Shown here: piece after piece, positions 23,479-36,300 of the stretch | How positions within the stretch are numbered: the stretch's first letter is position 1 | How the letters are laid out: every line of letters starts with the position of its first letter | Origin: Diospyros lotus | Taxonomy: Eukaryota > Streptophyta > Magnoliopsida > Ericales > Ebenaceae | NCBI RefSeq assembly: GCF_014633365.1 | Contig: NC_068341.1 | Span: forward strand, 7,626,001-7,690,000 | Reading direction: 5' to 3' | Length of the DNA stretch: 64,000 nt | Translations under genes and position numbers: made by a program | Notes under the pieces: model-generated | The model's database searches: none | Seen by the model: the letters and a program-made list of their open reading frames with translations, nothing else | What the model was told of the DNA's origin: nothing

Positions 23479-24353
23479 GAGTTGAACTGAATCTCCAATC
23501 TGTCGAAGAAACTATCATCCAAGTCTTACCATAAAAAACTAAAAGGAAGAATAAACATGTCTTACTGTAAGAACTTTTGTATGTTTTTATGTTCTGCAGC
23601 TACTGTACAGGGGGAAAAAAAACATGATTTATCTGTATATTCTAATAGTAGTAACTGCATAATCCTTGCGCAGAATTTTTTGTATAACTACTGATAGTGA
23701 ATCCAGCAGAGAAAAAAAAAAAAAAAACCATGATTTTTATTTTCCCGTCTCTAGTGCTACTTTCAGGCCATTTTCTTTCCTTCATTACTGGTACAGGAAT
23801 TTCTTTTTCTTTGTAATTAGGTCACAAGTTCATATTGTGAAAAGTGAAAAGATGCAATATTTTACGCAAAGAACAAGAAAAGTTACATACAAATATGATT
23901 CTTTCTGGCTCATTTATAACTAGAACACCACAAATTCAGACAAATTCAGACCCTTCTGTGATTGAACGATGACAAATTCAAAGTGTAAAACCAGCTGTTT
24001 GACCAATAAAAGAGGGGGGGGGGGGGGGGGGGGGGGGAAAGATACCAATGTTACGGAAGGCAAAATTCTCAGAAGAGCTGAAAACAACCCTCTTCAAAAC
24101 ACGTGATGATTCAAGACCAAAATCTGCCATGCATCTTAAGAGAGTTGAAGACCCAAAATTTGATACTGAACACGACACATATATACCTATGAAGATATAT
24201 ATATATATATATTAATTTCCAAACAAACATGCGACACCTAGGAGTTTACCAGCAACAATGCACAAACCATATATATATATATACTATGTAACCATACTCC
24301 ACGGGCATAAACTTTTGGACGTGGACTTTGGGAAAACATGAGCCCAATAGCTC
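23479..24353. other. intergenic region between convergent genes, with a 24-base G run
   Basis: This region separates the stop of the S1-domain gene from the stop of the minus-strand oil-body gene. It contains a homopolymer of 24 G at 24014-24037 and short TA tracts near 24199-24215 and 24271-24284. Both 3' untranslated regions should lie here. No coding sequence was recognised. Confidence 0.6.
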
Positions 24354-25327
24354 TCAAACGACGACCCTGGGCACGGCATCCACCGGCTTGCAATCTGTCT
24401 CCCTTAGCACTGTCTTCAACCCTTTTCCTGCTGCATTTGCTAGTGGGTGAATTCCGTTTGCCAGCCCTGTCATATAGGCCCGATTCTCCCTCTCCTTCAC
24501 GAACGAAACCCCAAACTCCTTCTGAACATCTGAATACACACACAACACAATTTACTTAATTATCAGTATCCATAATTCTAACTCGTTGCTCCCTCATTTC
24601 TATCCATATATAGTCTTATCCTCTCACGTGCATACCTTGAGCCAAGTTGTCGTAGAGCTGGCCGTCTCGGGTGAAGGCCATCATCACCTGGGGCAGGCCG
24701 AGCGGGAGCGTGTCTCCCCGGTCAATCTGCCAGAAGTGGATCGTCTTGCCGTACGTCTTGCACACCTTCTCGAGATCCTTGCGCTCCACCGGCCCCGGCA
24801 CCCCCGGCATGAACAGCATGCCGCTCTTCACCTCGTACTGGTGGCTGTGCCACAGCGGCTTCTCCTCGTCCGGCACCGTCAGGAACAGCTCCTCCGAGAT
24901 TATGTACTCCAGTCCGATCAGATTGGCGTCGGGCTTCGGGCTGTCGTAGATCAGGCACTGCCTCATCTCCTCGTTCTGGTGGCCGCAATAGTGGTGCGCC
25001 TCCACTTGCCTCGTCATGTCGTCGGCGTAGAAATGGAATCTTAAATTTCCATTTCAACAACCCAAATAATCATCATCATCACCATCACCATCAAAAAACA
25101 ACAGAAGCAAACAGAAAAACTAAAGCAGAAGAAAAGGGGAATATATAAATATATATATGTATGCATGCATGCATGTATGTATGTACGTACGCGCAAAGAT
25201 GTTGGTGGATCTTGTTGATGGGGCCGAAGCTCTGAATGGTGCTGGTGGCCTTCTCGACGAGGGACGTCTTGGTGTGGGTGGGCTCGCCGGGGACGCTGAC
25301 GTGAGTCGATCGGTTCTCTCCTTCCAT
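24354..25327 (-). CDS. OBAP1A: oil body-associated protein (DUF1264 family)
   Basis: Three exons on the minus strand (25327-25191, 25039-24636 and 24529-24354) join in frame to 238 codons, the usual size for this family. Exon 1 reads [22 protein letters not shown] and ends [12 protein letters not shown]. Exon 2 carries the conserved core: [61 protein letters not shown] and [20 protein letters not shown]. Exon 3 ends with [20 protein letters not shown] proteins sit on seed lipid droplets and help keep oil bodies stable. Exon 2 is GC-rich compared with its surroundings, as is common in this family. Splice phases (2, then 1) fit at both junctions. Choice of 1A over 1B or 2A paralogues is uncertain. 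Confidence 0.93.
25149..25194. repeat. alternating purine-pyrimidine repeat at the OBAP intron 1 donor
   Basis: A run of ATAT, GTATGCATGCATGC, ATGTATGT and ACGTACGCGC abuts the first intron donor. On the minus strand the exon ends ...TTTGCGC and the intron starts GTACGTACATACATACATGCATGC. The tract contains overlapping CATGCA elements, the core of the RY motif bound by ABI3/FUS3-type seed regulators. Confidence 0.75.
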
Positions 25328-25460
25328 CTCCGGGGACTCGATTATTGTTTCTTCTTCTTTCTTGCTGGTTCGGATCAGAGATCAGATCACAATGATGATA
25401 AGATGATGGGGCTCTTCGGGCCTATAGCAGAAATTAAGGAGGCTTGCGTGGCCAATTGGG

Positions 25461-25478
25461 CGTGCACGTGGCACGTCC
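25461..25478 (-). promoter_or_regulatory. G-box/ABRE cluster upstream of OBAP
   Basis: The palindromic CACGTG (25465-25470) overlaps ACGTGGC, the core of an ABA-responsive element, and a second ACGT core follows at 25474. They lie about 140 bp upstream of the OBAP start codon, with a CCAAT sequence beside them at about 25452. ABREs together with RY motifs are typical of seed-maturation genes, which fits an oil-body protein. This is motif evidence only. Confidence 0.5.
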
Positions 25479-25547
25479 CGGTGACTTCTTCTCTTAACAG
25501 CTGTCGCAATTTAGTGCTCCCATCCCACGTCAATGATTCAAACTAAC

Positions 25548-27339
25548 GACTAGAAGTAGTGTTTTGCACCGTTGCAAACTCAAGCAAGCGACATGATTTT
25601 CGATATGAAGTTATCGATGCATAATTAATTTGAATTATCGCATTAACGTTACTTAATATAAATTAAGTACTGTTACTTAGATTAAAATTATATATATATA
25701 TAGATAGATAAATTAAGTATGATAGTCCCTAAATTTTAACTATTTGACATGAAAACTCATTAAATTTTAAAATTTGCCTAACTAACAGTCCTTCAACTTT
25801 TAAATTATTCATGAAAACCCCTAAATTAGATTCAAAACCCCTTGAGCTTTGATCTTTTAAGAGATTGTTATGAGTAATTTTAAAAAATTCACAATTTGAT
25901 TAAGTAATTTTTGAAATTCTATACATATTCAAGTCAAAGGGTCAAATTTTTATGATGTGTAGGAAAATGTTTTTACAAATTAATTGTGTACTCCATAAAT
26001 TTTAGATTTTTTATCTGGACAGCTCTGAAATTTATATTTAATTAGATAAATTTTCAAGTTTTTCAAAATGGCTCTTTCATAATTGACGATATTAAATAAA
26101 TTGAAACAAATTGCACGAAAATGAATATCGAAAATGTTTTTTATACGAAATAGAAACAAAAAAATGACATTTTTCTTAAAAAAATAGAAAACAAAAATGC
26201 ACGATAAAATGTAAATTTAAAAAATATAAAAAAAATTATAAATATAATTTATAAATATATTATTTATTATATATACATACAGACATCATATTCCTCTTCT
26301 TTTCAATAATCTATATATACATATATGTATATCAAATATTTATATTCTTCTTTTCAACTTCTAATAAATTATTTTCTTTCTTTCTTCTCTCTCTCATTTC
26401 TTTGTTGTTGCCTGCCTATTCATCTTCTTCTCCAACAATTGTTTCTCATCGTTGCCCTAACCCTCATTGTCAATCGTCGCTGCATTATCTCTTTTTGTTA
26501 CTACACATCATTTCCCTTATTGTCGTTGCCAACTACTAATGTATTATCCATCTTCGTTGCCTTTTGCATCATTTGCATACCCTCCATTCATTGTTGTATC
26601 TTCTCTTTGTTACCTTTCATCTTCAGAAACGCATTTTTGACTATTTTATGTAATTTGTGAAACAATTAAGAGTATTTCACAAGTTACAAAATGGTCTAAC
26701 AAAATTTTAAACTATTTTTTCTAGTTTTGAAATTGGAAATGGTTTGAAAATGTCAAAAGGCGACCCATTGGAAGCTTTAGGCTTTTAGTTTGGAGACCCT
26801 TTAAACTTTATTATTTTGTTACTAAATCAATCTCTGAACTTTTTTTTTTTTTTTTTTAAGTGGCTAGATAACTAATTCATAAAGAACAAGGTTAATTAAA
26901 TTAAGTAGAGAGTTGAGATAATTTTAAAAGAGGCGGGGAAGGCGGGGGTCATCGTAATAGGAACAGTAGTCAACGCGTTCAACTTCAAGCAAAAAGCGGC
27001 CGCTCCACCAGTCAACCTCCCTCTCCCCAGCCAGGACTGGTCTCCGCTCAGCTCACAAACCAATCCTATGAAATGAGGAAACCATTCCTCCTCTGTTTGT
27101 AGAACCGGTGACATCACCCCCAGTCGCCGCAGCCCAATTCAATTCAAACTCTCCCACCAGACGGAAACGAATCGTCTGGTCAAAAACACTGACCTTCCTG
27201 ATTTGTCTGTTCCCCGTACGCTTTGATAAATCATAAACCCTAACTTTACGATTACGTGGTCTCTCCAGTTTCAGCCGTGCCCTTGTTTTCAATCTCCAAC
27301 CGATCGTGAAGAATAAATTCAGTTTGATTTCTTGGCGTA
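25548..27339. other. divergent intergenic region between OBAP and MACPF genes
   Basis: The region is very AT-rich. It includes phrases like 'agtccctaaattttaa' at 25720-25860 and near 26760-26840, which often occur near transposon remnants in plants. No TIRs or target duplication could be fixed. The MACPF promoter and 5' leader must lie in the last few hundred bases; no clear TATA box was identified. Confidence 0.5.
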
Positions 27340-30300
27340 ATGGCGGGACTCCATTCCCCGATTGAGATCAAAGCCTTGGAGGCGCTGGGATCGGGGTTCG
27401 ATATGGCGAGCGATTTCAGGGTAAAGTTCGCCAAGAGCCGGCCCGGAGGGGGGCGGCTGGTGGCGTTGGACGAGGATAACAAGAGGGATATTTTGATTCC
27501 TGGTGGGGCTGTGATTCGGGGCGTTTCGGAGGATATTCGTTGCGATAAAGGAGATCGGATTCGGTTCAAGTCCGACATGCTCGAGTTCAATCAGGTGAAG
27601 GTTTATTTAGCATCTACCGGGTTGTGTTTGAATTGTTGATTTCTATGGGAATTGTGTTCCGTCCAGGCAATGGTGGTTTTTCGGATTGGCAGTTGAACAT
27701 GGTGAATTGCATAATCGACTGGCATGCTATGTTTCCTATTTAATTACTTGCTTGAAAATCTGTTCACTGTGAAATGAATGGAACAAGAAGGAATACTCGT
27801 ATAACTTTCATTTTCTTTTGGTAAAGGCATTACAACTCAAAATTCTTTTTCGAAGTTACTTATGTAGGAAAGGGGTCTCGGTTCTGTGCTATTTAAATCC
27901 CAATAATCTATTTTCAAATATGATGAATCAATTGCCTACGTGAATGTGATTAAATCTTTATCACCCTCCAGAAATGATAACTACTTCAGTGTTTTTTACA
28001 CATCTTGTTAAAACAAACTACCACCAAACCCCTAAACCTCCGGCTCGCTGAAAAAGGGAAAATAAATACAAAATAAAACCCATATCAAGAATTAAAAAAA
28101 AAAAAAAAAGGCAAAGGAGGGAAGAATAATGAAAAACGAAAAAAAATACTAGCATTGCCTCTTAGTTTGAGTTACATGAGGGACTATCCTTTCCGGATGA
28201 AGATTATTTTTCTTTTTCTTTTCTTTTTAATTAATACTGTGATTTAGCTACTTCTTTTCCATGCTGGGCATTTTTATGACAACTACGAGGTGCATAAAAT
28301 GTTTGTGACACCTCCTAGTAATGTTGTCCATAAACACTAATTAAGTAATATCTTGATGTACACTAGCTTGATCTTATTGACATGGCAATTGGATACCCAC
28401 TGTAGTAGATCACTTTTACCTTGCTGGTGACTGAGATTTTTGAATTTCCATGGACGCAGTTGGTCTAATAGTTAATAAGGTCCTTTCTTCCTCAATTGGC
28501 ACATGCAGTCATGTGTAGACAAGGAATGAGTATGAGAAAGTTTCTGTTGCTACCTAATGGTGAAGCAGGATGGAATTTTGTCCCCATGTGTGCTAGAGTT
28601 CATGTTTTCCTCATATTCATTTTCTTTGTATGCTGTCCATGGTCAAGATCGCTACAAAAGTTCCCGCTTCCTTCTGCGAACTGTCAACTGTGGTAGCATA
28701 AGGAGCAATGCAATGTTTGATTTGTGTGCATTTGGGTGGACTACATGATAAAGTTTCAAGGAGTAATATATAAAAGCATGTAACCAAGCCAGGGGCTGAC
28801 TTCAGTTATGGGAAGTTTAGAAGGACCAGAGTGCATGCTCTATCATCTTACTTGGTCAATTTTAATGGGTTTTGCTTTGCCTACTCAGTCTGAGCTTATG
28901 GTCTGGTATGGATATAAGTACCTTCATTCTTGCTATAGTTGGCATAAAATGGTGTAATCACAGTCTCAAGGAGGGAGAAGTAGCCAGACATTCTTGGGGT
29001 TGAGCCATAAAACCACTGTGTTTTTTCATATCATGGCTGTAAAATTCTCCCAGTTTTGGGGTTTTTGAATTTTATTAGTCATCTTTTGTAATAAAGAATG
29101 TGTTGTGGTCAGAATGTAAGTATACAAAAGCCTTACTCTACACAGAACATCCATGTCTAATCCTGACTTTAGGAAGGGGGATAAGAAGGCCATACAAGTA
29201 GGTATGATTATTTTTTATTAAGAAAAGGAATATAGCTGGCTATGGATTATTCTGCTGTAATACCTTGTCACTGTAGATCTCATGGGAGGGAGGTCTCAAA
29301 CATGAAAGCAACTTAATTAATGGCATGAGAATGTCAATTAAGAGGAAAAGAATGTGAATTAGTTTGAGCTTTTAACTGGCTGAGTAATCTCTCTCTCTCC
29401 ACCCCTCCCCCCTTCTCTTATTTATTTCCCTTCTATCTCCTAAGTTCTCCCTCACTACTTTGTGCTTGGCTATTGATTTATATGATTTGAGGAGTTGGCA
29501 GTCTATTTATGGAGAAAAAGGTCCTAGCTGTATGCATCCACTGATGTGTAGAGTTTGGTGCATTAGTTCTGGAGATATTAAGTTTCATTATTTCCTTTGA
29601 CATTCTACAATCTTGGAGGTTGATACCAATATGAGCAAGTATCTACAGTTGAGTGCCATGTGAAATTCAACTGTATTCATTTATGGATGATTATTGAGTG
29701 ATTAGTATTCAATAATAATTACCAGGTATATATATATATATATATATTTCTCCTTTTTGCAATAAGAAACATATAAATGGAACAAAAGAAAGAATGGCTT
29801 CAGGCAGCAAACCCCATATAAAAGATCCGGGCCACTCAGAGATGAACAAAAGAACTATATCCATACAGCCCCATTGAAGCTCATCCAAGAAACTGAACTG
29901 GGAGTCAGGATAGAAGGAAAGATCCTTAGTCAACCATCAAAAAAGGGAAACAAGATTTGTTCTCTTTGAAACTGTCACAAAATGTGGAAAACCCTCAAAA
30001 GCCCTAATATTGCATCCCTTATATAATGACCATGTTACCTACAAATGAACAACTCAAGGGAAGGGCCCCCCTACGCCAAGTGTGTACACCCATCACAAGT
30101 CCTGACATGACACAATGTACCCAAAAGATAGAAAAGATGAGACCCCACACATCATTCGTGTGGAAGAGTTAAATAGTTAGTGTTGTCAGTTTGTTTGTTA
30201 ATTCTATTATGTTTAAGTTAGCATGCTTTACTCAGCTATTTGTCTAGCTGATATGCAGTATTATGCACCTATATAAGGAGAGCAACTATATTCGTTTAGT

Positions 30301-33300
30301 ATGTATGTTTTGATCCTTGTGATCTGTTTTTCTGTAATTCAAGTTTCTTTCTTCTTCGTAATTCAGTTCTGCCCTAGATCTAATTCTCACATGGTATCAG
30401 AGCCATTCTGGTATGTTCCAATGGCCTCAGATCGAGTTGTCAGTTCTGCCTCCGCTTCTCCTCCTCGTCAATCCTCATCGAATAATTCTATCTCCTCGCA
30501 ATCAGATTTCTCAGCTGTTGCGAAGGCTTTTAGCTATATTCCTCTAAAGTTAGACACGAGGAATTATATTTTCTGGAAGGGGCAAATTCTTGCCACGATT
30601 CATGCATTTGATCTTGTTCCGTTTTTGAGCAAGACATCTCCTCCTAAGTGTGTGACCGATTCTAATGGTGATTCAGTAGTGAATCCAGAATACTTGAGCT
30701 GGATTCGTTCAGATCAAATACTCTTTGGCTGGTTATTCTCTACGATCAGCGAGGAAGTGCTTGCTCAGGTGATTCACTTGGAATCATCAGCTGAGATATA
30801 GATTCTGTTAGAGAATTTATATGCAAGGCAGACATTAGCTAAATCGTTTCAACTCAAGCAGCAGTTGAGATCTATTAAAAAGGATGGAATGTCTGTCAAC
30901 GATTATATTCTGAAGATTAAAACTATCTGTCACTCGCTTGCTGCTATAAGAGAACCTTTAAGTGACAATGAGTTGTTATTGGCAATTCTAAATGGCTTAG
31001 ATCAGGATTATGATACGGTTGTAAGTCTTGTCACTTATCAGATGGATGAAATCGATTTGGAGAAAGTCCAGTATCTACTTTTAATGCATGAACAACGTCT
31101 GTCTACTAAGAATCAGGCACTGACTGCTCTAAGCCTTGATCAAGTCACTTCTCCTTTACAAGCAAATGTAGCATCGTCTTCGTCTGCTCAGAATAATGGA
31201 GACTCAAGTTTTGCTAGAGGAGGATTCAATCAACGAGGAAATGGTAATGGATTCAGAGGAGGTAGAGGTCGTGGTAGAAATTCAAATAGGCGAGTTTACT
31301 GTCAACTTTGTGGCAAACCTGGTCACTTTGTAGATCGATGTTATTATCGATTTGATCGAAGCTTTCAGAGGACACCTAATGGCAAATCACAAGGAGGTCA
31401 CAGTGGTTATCCTAGTTCTCAATTGGATACTCGAGCTTATATGGCCTCCCTAAATGAATCTAACGGAGCCTACATGACTGATTACGGCTCATATCAGAGT
31501 TCTCACTGTGGTAATTTTTCAAAACCAAATTTGTATCTTCCTGATCAGTTTGTTTCATCACCTAATCTTCCAGATCAGTCCTGGTTCGTGGATTCTGGAG
31601 CCACGAATCACATTACTTCAAATTTGAATAACCTGTCTTTACATACGCCTTATCATGGTGCAGATAAAGTCACTATTGGTAATGGTAAGCCACTACCTAT
31701 AACTCACATTGGTACTAGTTCTTTACAAACCTTACCTCAATCCAATTTTGTTTTGTATGTGCCAAATATTCTTCATGTTCCTAGTATGACCAAAAATTTA
31801 CTCAATGTATCTCAACTTACACGAGAACACAATGTTATTGCCGAGTTTTAGGGGTGTGCAGGGGTTCGGTTAAACCGAACTAACCGAACCGAACCGACCG
31901 AACCGGTCAGTTCGGTTCGGTTAAATACCAGTTACCCCCGGGTTGGTTCGGTTATGTGTTCGGTTAGAAAGGTTCGGTTCAGTTATACGGTTCGGTTAGT
32001 TAAATATAAGCTCGGTTTGGTGGTCGGTTAACCGATTAATCAAAGCCGACCAATGATCAAACGACGTCGTTTTGTGATGGCTTCGGTTAACCGTGTGAGG
32101 GGACTTCGAGTGCATTCTCGAGCCTTCTCCAGATTTCTAATCGACGAGAGAGAAAGAGAGAGAGAGAGGGGCTCGAAATTGAAACCCTAACCCCCTACCA
32201 AAACCCTATTGTCGCCGTCGTCGTCGCTGTCTACCATCGTCGTCGATTGCTTTCGGCCGTCCTTCGTCACCACCGCCATCCAACAGGTTAGTTCTACTTC
32301 TATTATCGACTCATCGCGCGATCTCTTTCTCTCTCTCGCGATCTCTTTCTCCCTCTCTTTCTCTCTCTCTCTTTCTTTTTTAGTTGCTCTAGCCTCTATG
32401 CGGCTATTATGCCTTTATCTCTTTGTATTTATTTAGTTCTTTTGTTTTGCAAATATCACTAGCGTCCGTCCACGGTCCACCATCCACTCTTAAAGCGATT
32501 TAGTCGTCCGTCCGTCCACTCCTAAAGGTTAAAGGTAACTTACCTTAGTTTGTTCTTTGTTGACTGTTTAACATTTTCGTGTAAATGCTTTTATTTTGTT
32601 CTTTGTTGACTGTTTAACATTTTCGTGTAAATGCTTTTATTTTGTTCTTTGTTGACTGTTCTCTTTTGTCTGTTCACTAATCTGAAATTGTTCTGATGAG
32701 TCAATGGAACATTCGATTATTTTTTAAGTATCTTTTTGGTCGGATGTCACTGTTGTGTTGAATCTGTTTTGTTGATGTTCACTAATCTGACAAAATTTCG
32801 TGTAAATGATTTTGTACTGTATGTGGTTGGATGTCATCATGTAATTGTTGTGTTGAATCTGTTGATGTCCACTAATTTGAGCAATAACTAATAAGCGTGT
32901 AAATGATTTTATACTGTATATATGTGGTTGGATGCACTATTGTGTTGAATATGTTGATGTCCACTAATTTGAAAATTTTTTGTGTAAATGATTTTATATT
33001 GTATGTGGTTGGTTAGATGTCACTCTTAAAAATAATTACCACAACCAATGCATTGTTCTTATGTTGTGATCTTGAAATTTTTGCAGTTAAACAATAATAA
33101 AATCTTATCTTATAATGTCATGTCACATGCATTAACAACTTTAAAAAAAATGTCAAAATATGAATAAAGTAGTAATCCAACAAATTTAATAATAATTTAG
33201 TTATTTCTTTCCCCTTTTACTTTTTCATAAACACCATAAGTTTTCAAACTGCATGTCTCTTATTGTGTGCATTTATAAAAATGATATAGTTGGCTGATAC

Positions 33301-36300
33301 TTTTTACATCAACTGTATAGTTTTTATTACCTTCTTTAACAGTGTGTATGTTTATTAAAATAATGTATGTTGTATGTAAGGGAACAATACAAATTATACA
33401 ATTAGAATATAATATATGATTATTTTTCCATGCTTGATTTTTAATATGAAGGCTTTACCAAAAGATAGCACAACAAACACCAATAACAGAATAAAATAAA
33501 CACACGTATTAGAACAACCAAAGCTTTCCTAAATAAAGAAAATACCTTCATTGGGCTCAAATTAAACCACATACAGTATACAGAATAAAAAACAATCTGT
33601 CAACAGATTGTCAAATTAAAGAAAATACCTTTATCGAGCTCAAATTATTAAATTAAACCACATAATGCCTCAATCCAGGAATCCACTGAAACTGAAATCA
33701 AAATGAAAGGAAAAAAAAAAACAAAAGCAAAAAACAATCTGCCAATAGATTGCATAATTCCTCAATTGTTTTACTTATAAATGATGTGAGATCTTTTCAT
33801 TCCCTAAGACACAAATCAAATGACAACAACTAGAATATATTTAAAATCACTCTTTAAATACAATACATATTAATTACAAATTTACAATTGTATTAATTTT
33901 AGATGGCAAGAGAAGAAGACACCAGTCACACAACAAATATCCCTAGTATGGATGATAGTTCAAGACCTACACCAATAGTACCAAGTCAAGGTAGTCAATC
34001 TGAAGCTGATAGAGGTGCAACATCACTAGGAAAGGCAAAGAGAAAAACATTAAGAGCTAGGTCAGATGTGTGGGATCATTTTACAAAGTTTACAAATTCA
34101 GAGGGTCAAATTAAAGCGAGCTGCAACTATTGTTCTAGGGAGTTCCATTGTGATCCCAAAAAAAATGGGACTACGGCTCTAAGGAATCATATGGGAACAT
34201 GTAAAAAACACTCTCATGCTTTGGAAACCCACCAAATGCAATTAAACTTGCAACCAACTTCAACGGGGGTTGAGAGAGAGGGGGATAGTATGGGATTGGT
34301 GAATTGGAGATTTGATCAAGTGCTTGCTAGAAAGGCTTTAGCTCGCATGGTGATAGTGGATGAGATTGCCTTTCAAATTTGTCCAAAATGAGGGGTTTAG
34401 GCACTTCATAATGTGATTTGTCCAAAATTTCGGATTCCTTCACGTTGGACAATTTCTTGTGATTGTTTTGAATTATTCAATGAAGAGAGGTTAAAATTGA
34501 TGAATGAGGTAAAAAATTCATGTCAAAGAATTTGCTTAACCACTGACACATGGATCTCCATTCAAAGGATTAATTATATTTAATTATATGTGCTTGACGG
34601 CACACTATATTGACAACAATTGGACATTGAAGAAAAAAAATTTAAATTTTTGTCCAATATATAGTCACAAGGGTGATGCCATTGCTATGGCAATTGAGAA
34701 GTGTTTAATGGGATGGAAACTTGATAGAGTTTTGAGTTTGACAGTAGATAATGCTAGTTCAAATGATGTTGTTGTGGGTAACTTCAAGAAAAAAATGGCA
34801 AAATGGGATGCTAGCATTATGAGTGGTCATTATTTGCATATTAGGGGTGTGGCTCATATAATAAATCTGGTTGTGCAACATGGGTTGAAAGAGCTAGATG
34901 ATTCAATAACAAGAGTTAGGGATGCAGTCAGATATATTAGGCAATCTCCAGCAAGACTAAGAAAATTCAAAAAATGTGTGGAAACGGAAAAAATAGAGTG
35001 TTAAGGGCTTATTGTTGTTAGATGTTGCAACTAGATGGAACTCCACATACTTGATGTTAGAGACTGCTCAAAAGTTTGAGAGGGCTTTTGAGAGGTTCGA
35101 TGAGGAAGAGCCATGTTTTATGCTTGATCTTGGTACAAGTAGTTGGAATAATAACTTGCAACAAGTTATTACTATTGATGGGAGACCCAAGCCTGAGGAT
35201 TGGACAAGGGTCAGAATGTTTGTTACAGTGTTGCAACAGTTTTATGAGCTTACTTTGCGGGTTTCGGGTACTTCATATGTCACCTCCAATACTTTTTTCC
35301 ATGAGATTAGTACCGTTCATTGTCTTTTACATGAGTGGCAGGAGGGTGATGATCTTGAGTTGAGTGAGATGGCTGGAAAAATGAAAGAAAAGTTTGATAA
35401 ATATTGGGGGGATAAAAAAAAAATAAATCACTTGCTTTACATGGCTGTGGTACTTGATCCTAGGCACAAGTTAGAGTTTATGGAGTATGCACTTCAGGAG
35501 ATGTATCCATGTGAGAAAGGGGTTGCTGCAGTTTTGTCCTTAAAAGATGCCGTATATGTTTTGTATGAAGAATATAAGAAAAAATTGACGCCTCAAGGTG
35601 AAGCAGGAGAACAGTCTTGTTGGACGAGAAAAGAAGATTCAAATAAATTAAATGATAAAGAAAATTATCCTTGTAGATTATCTTGTTGTTATATTATTGT
35701 ATTTAAATTAGTTTAAGTTTGTTTTTATTTGTTTTATCTCCTAAAGTTTAGGAGATAGTCTTTCCTAGTTTTTAGGATTAGATTATTCCAATCCTTTCCT
35801 ACTCTATAGGAAAGAGATAGAGTTGTATCCTATATATATTTCCTATCCCTCTCAGTTAATGAATTAGATCAAGAATTCTGTTTTGCTCGTTTCATGGTAT
35901 CAGAGCATCAGGCTTGATCAAAAACTGTGTAGTTATTTTTTTTCTCATCTCTCAAGATCATGGCTGATGTTCCCCAAAACCCTACCCTAACGGAGGCATC
36001 CGCTACCAGCTCTCTAGGCCGTCTTCCTTCATCTAGTCGGTTTCCTCTTTTCCAAATCTACCAACTACTTCAATCGATAATCATCCTCTACAAATTACTC
36101 ACCATAAATTGAATGGTAGTAATTTTAGAGAGTGGTTCCAATCTGTGCTACTAGTGATTAAAGGGAAAGGAAAATCCGGCTATTTAACCGGTGCAGTTCC
36201 TGCTCCTTCTGCTACAGCCACTACCTATTGAACTTGGAAGGCCGAAAACTCAACCATAATGGCATGGTTAATCAATTCTATGGAGCCTCGGATTGGGAGA

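Noticed and set aside
24586..25044. Plus-strand frames over the OBAP region
   Set aside because: They are shadows of GC-rich OBAP exon 2; the minus-strand protein has family motifs and correct splicing.
26325..26660. 111-codon frame rich in Leu, Phe and Ser
   Set aside because: It is a T- and C-rich low-complexity intergenic stretch with no domain, conserved start context or neighbours that support a gene.
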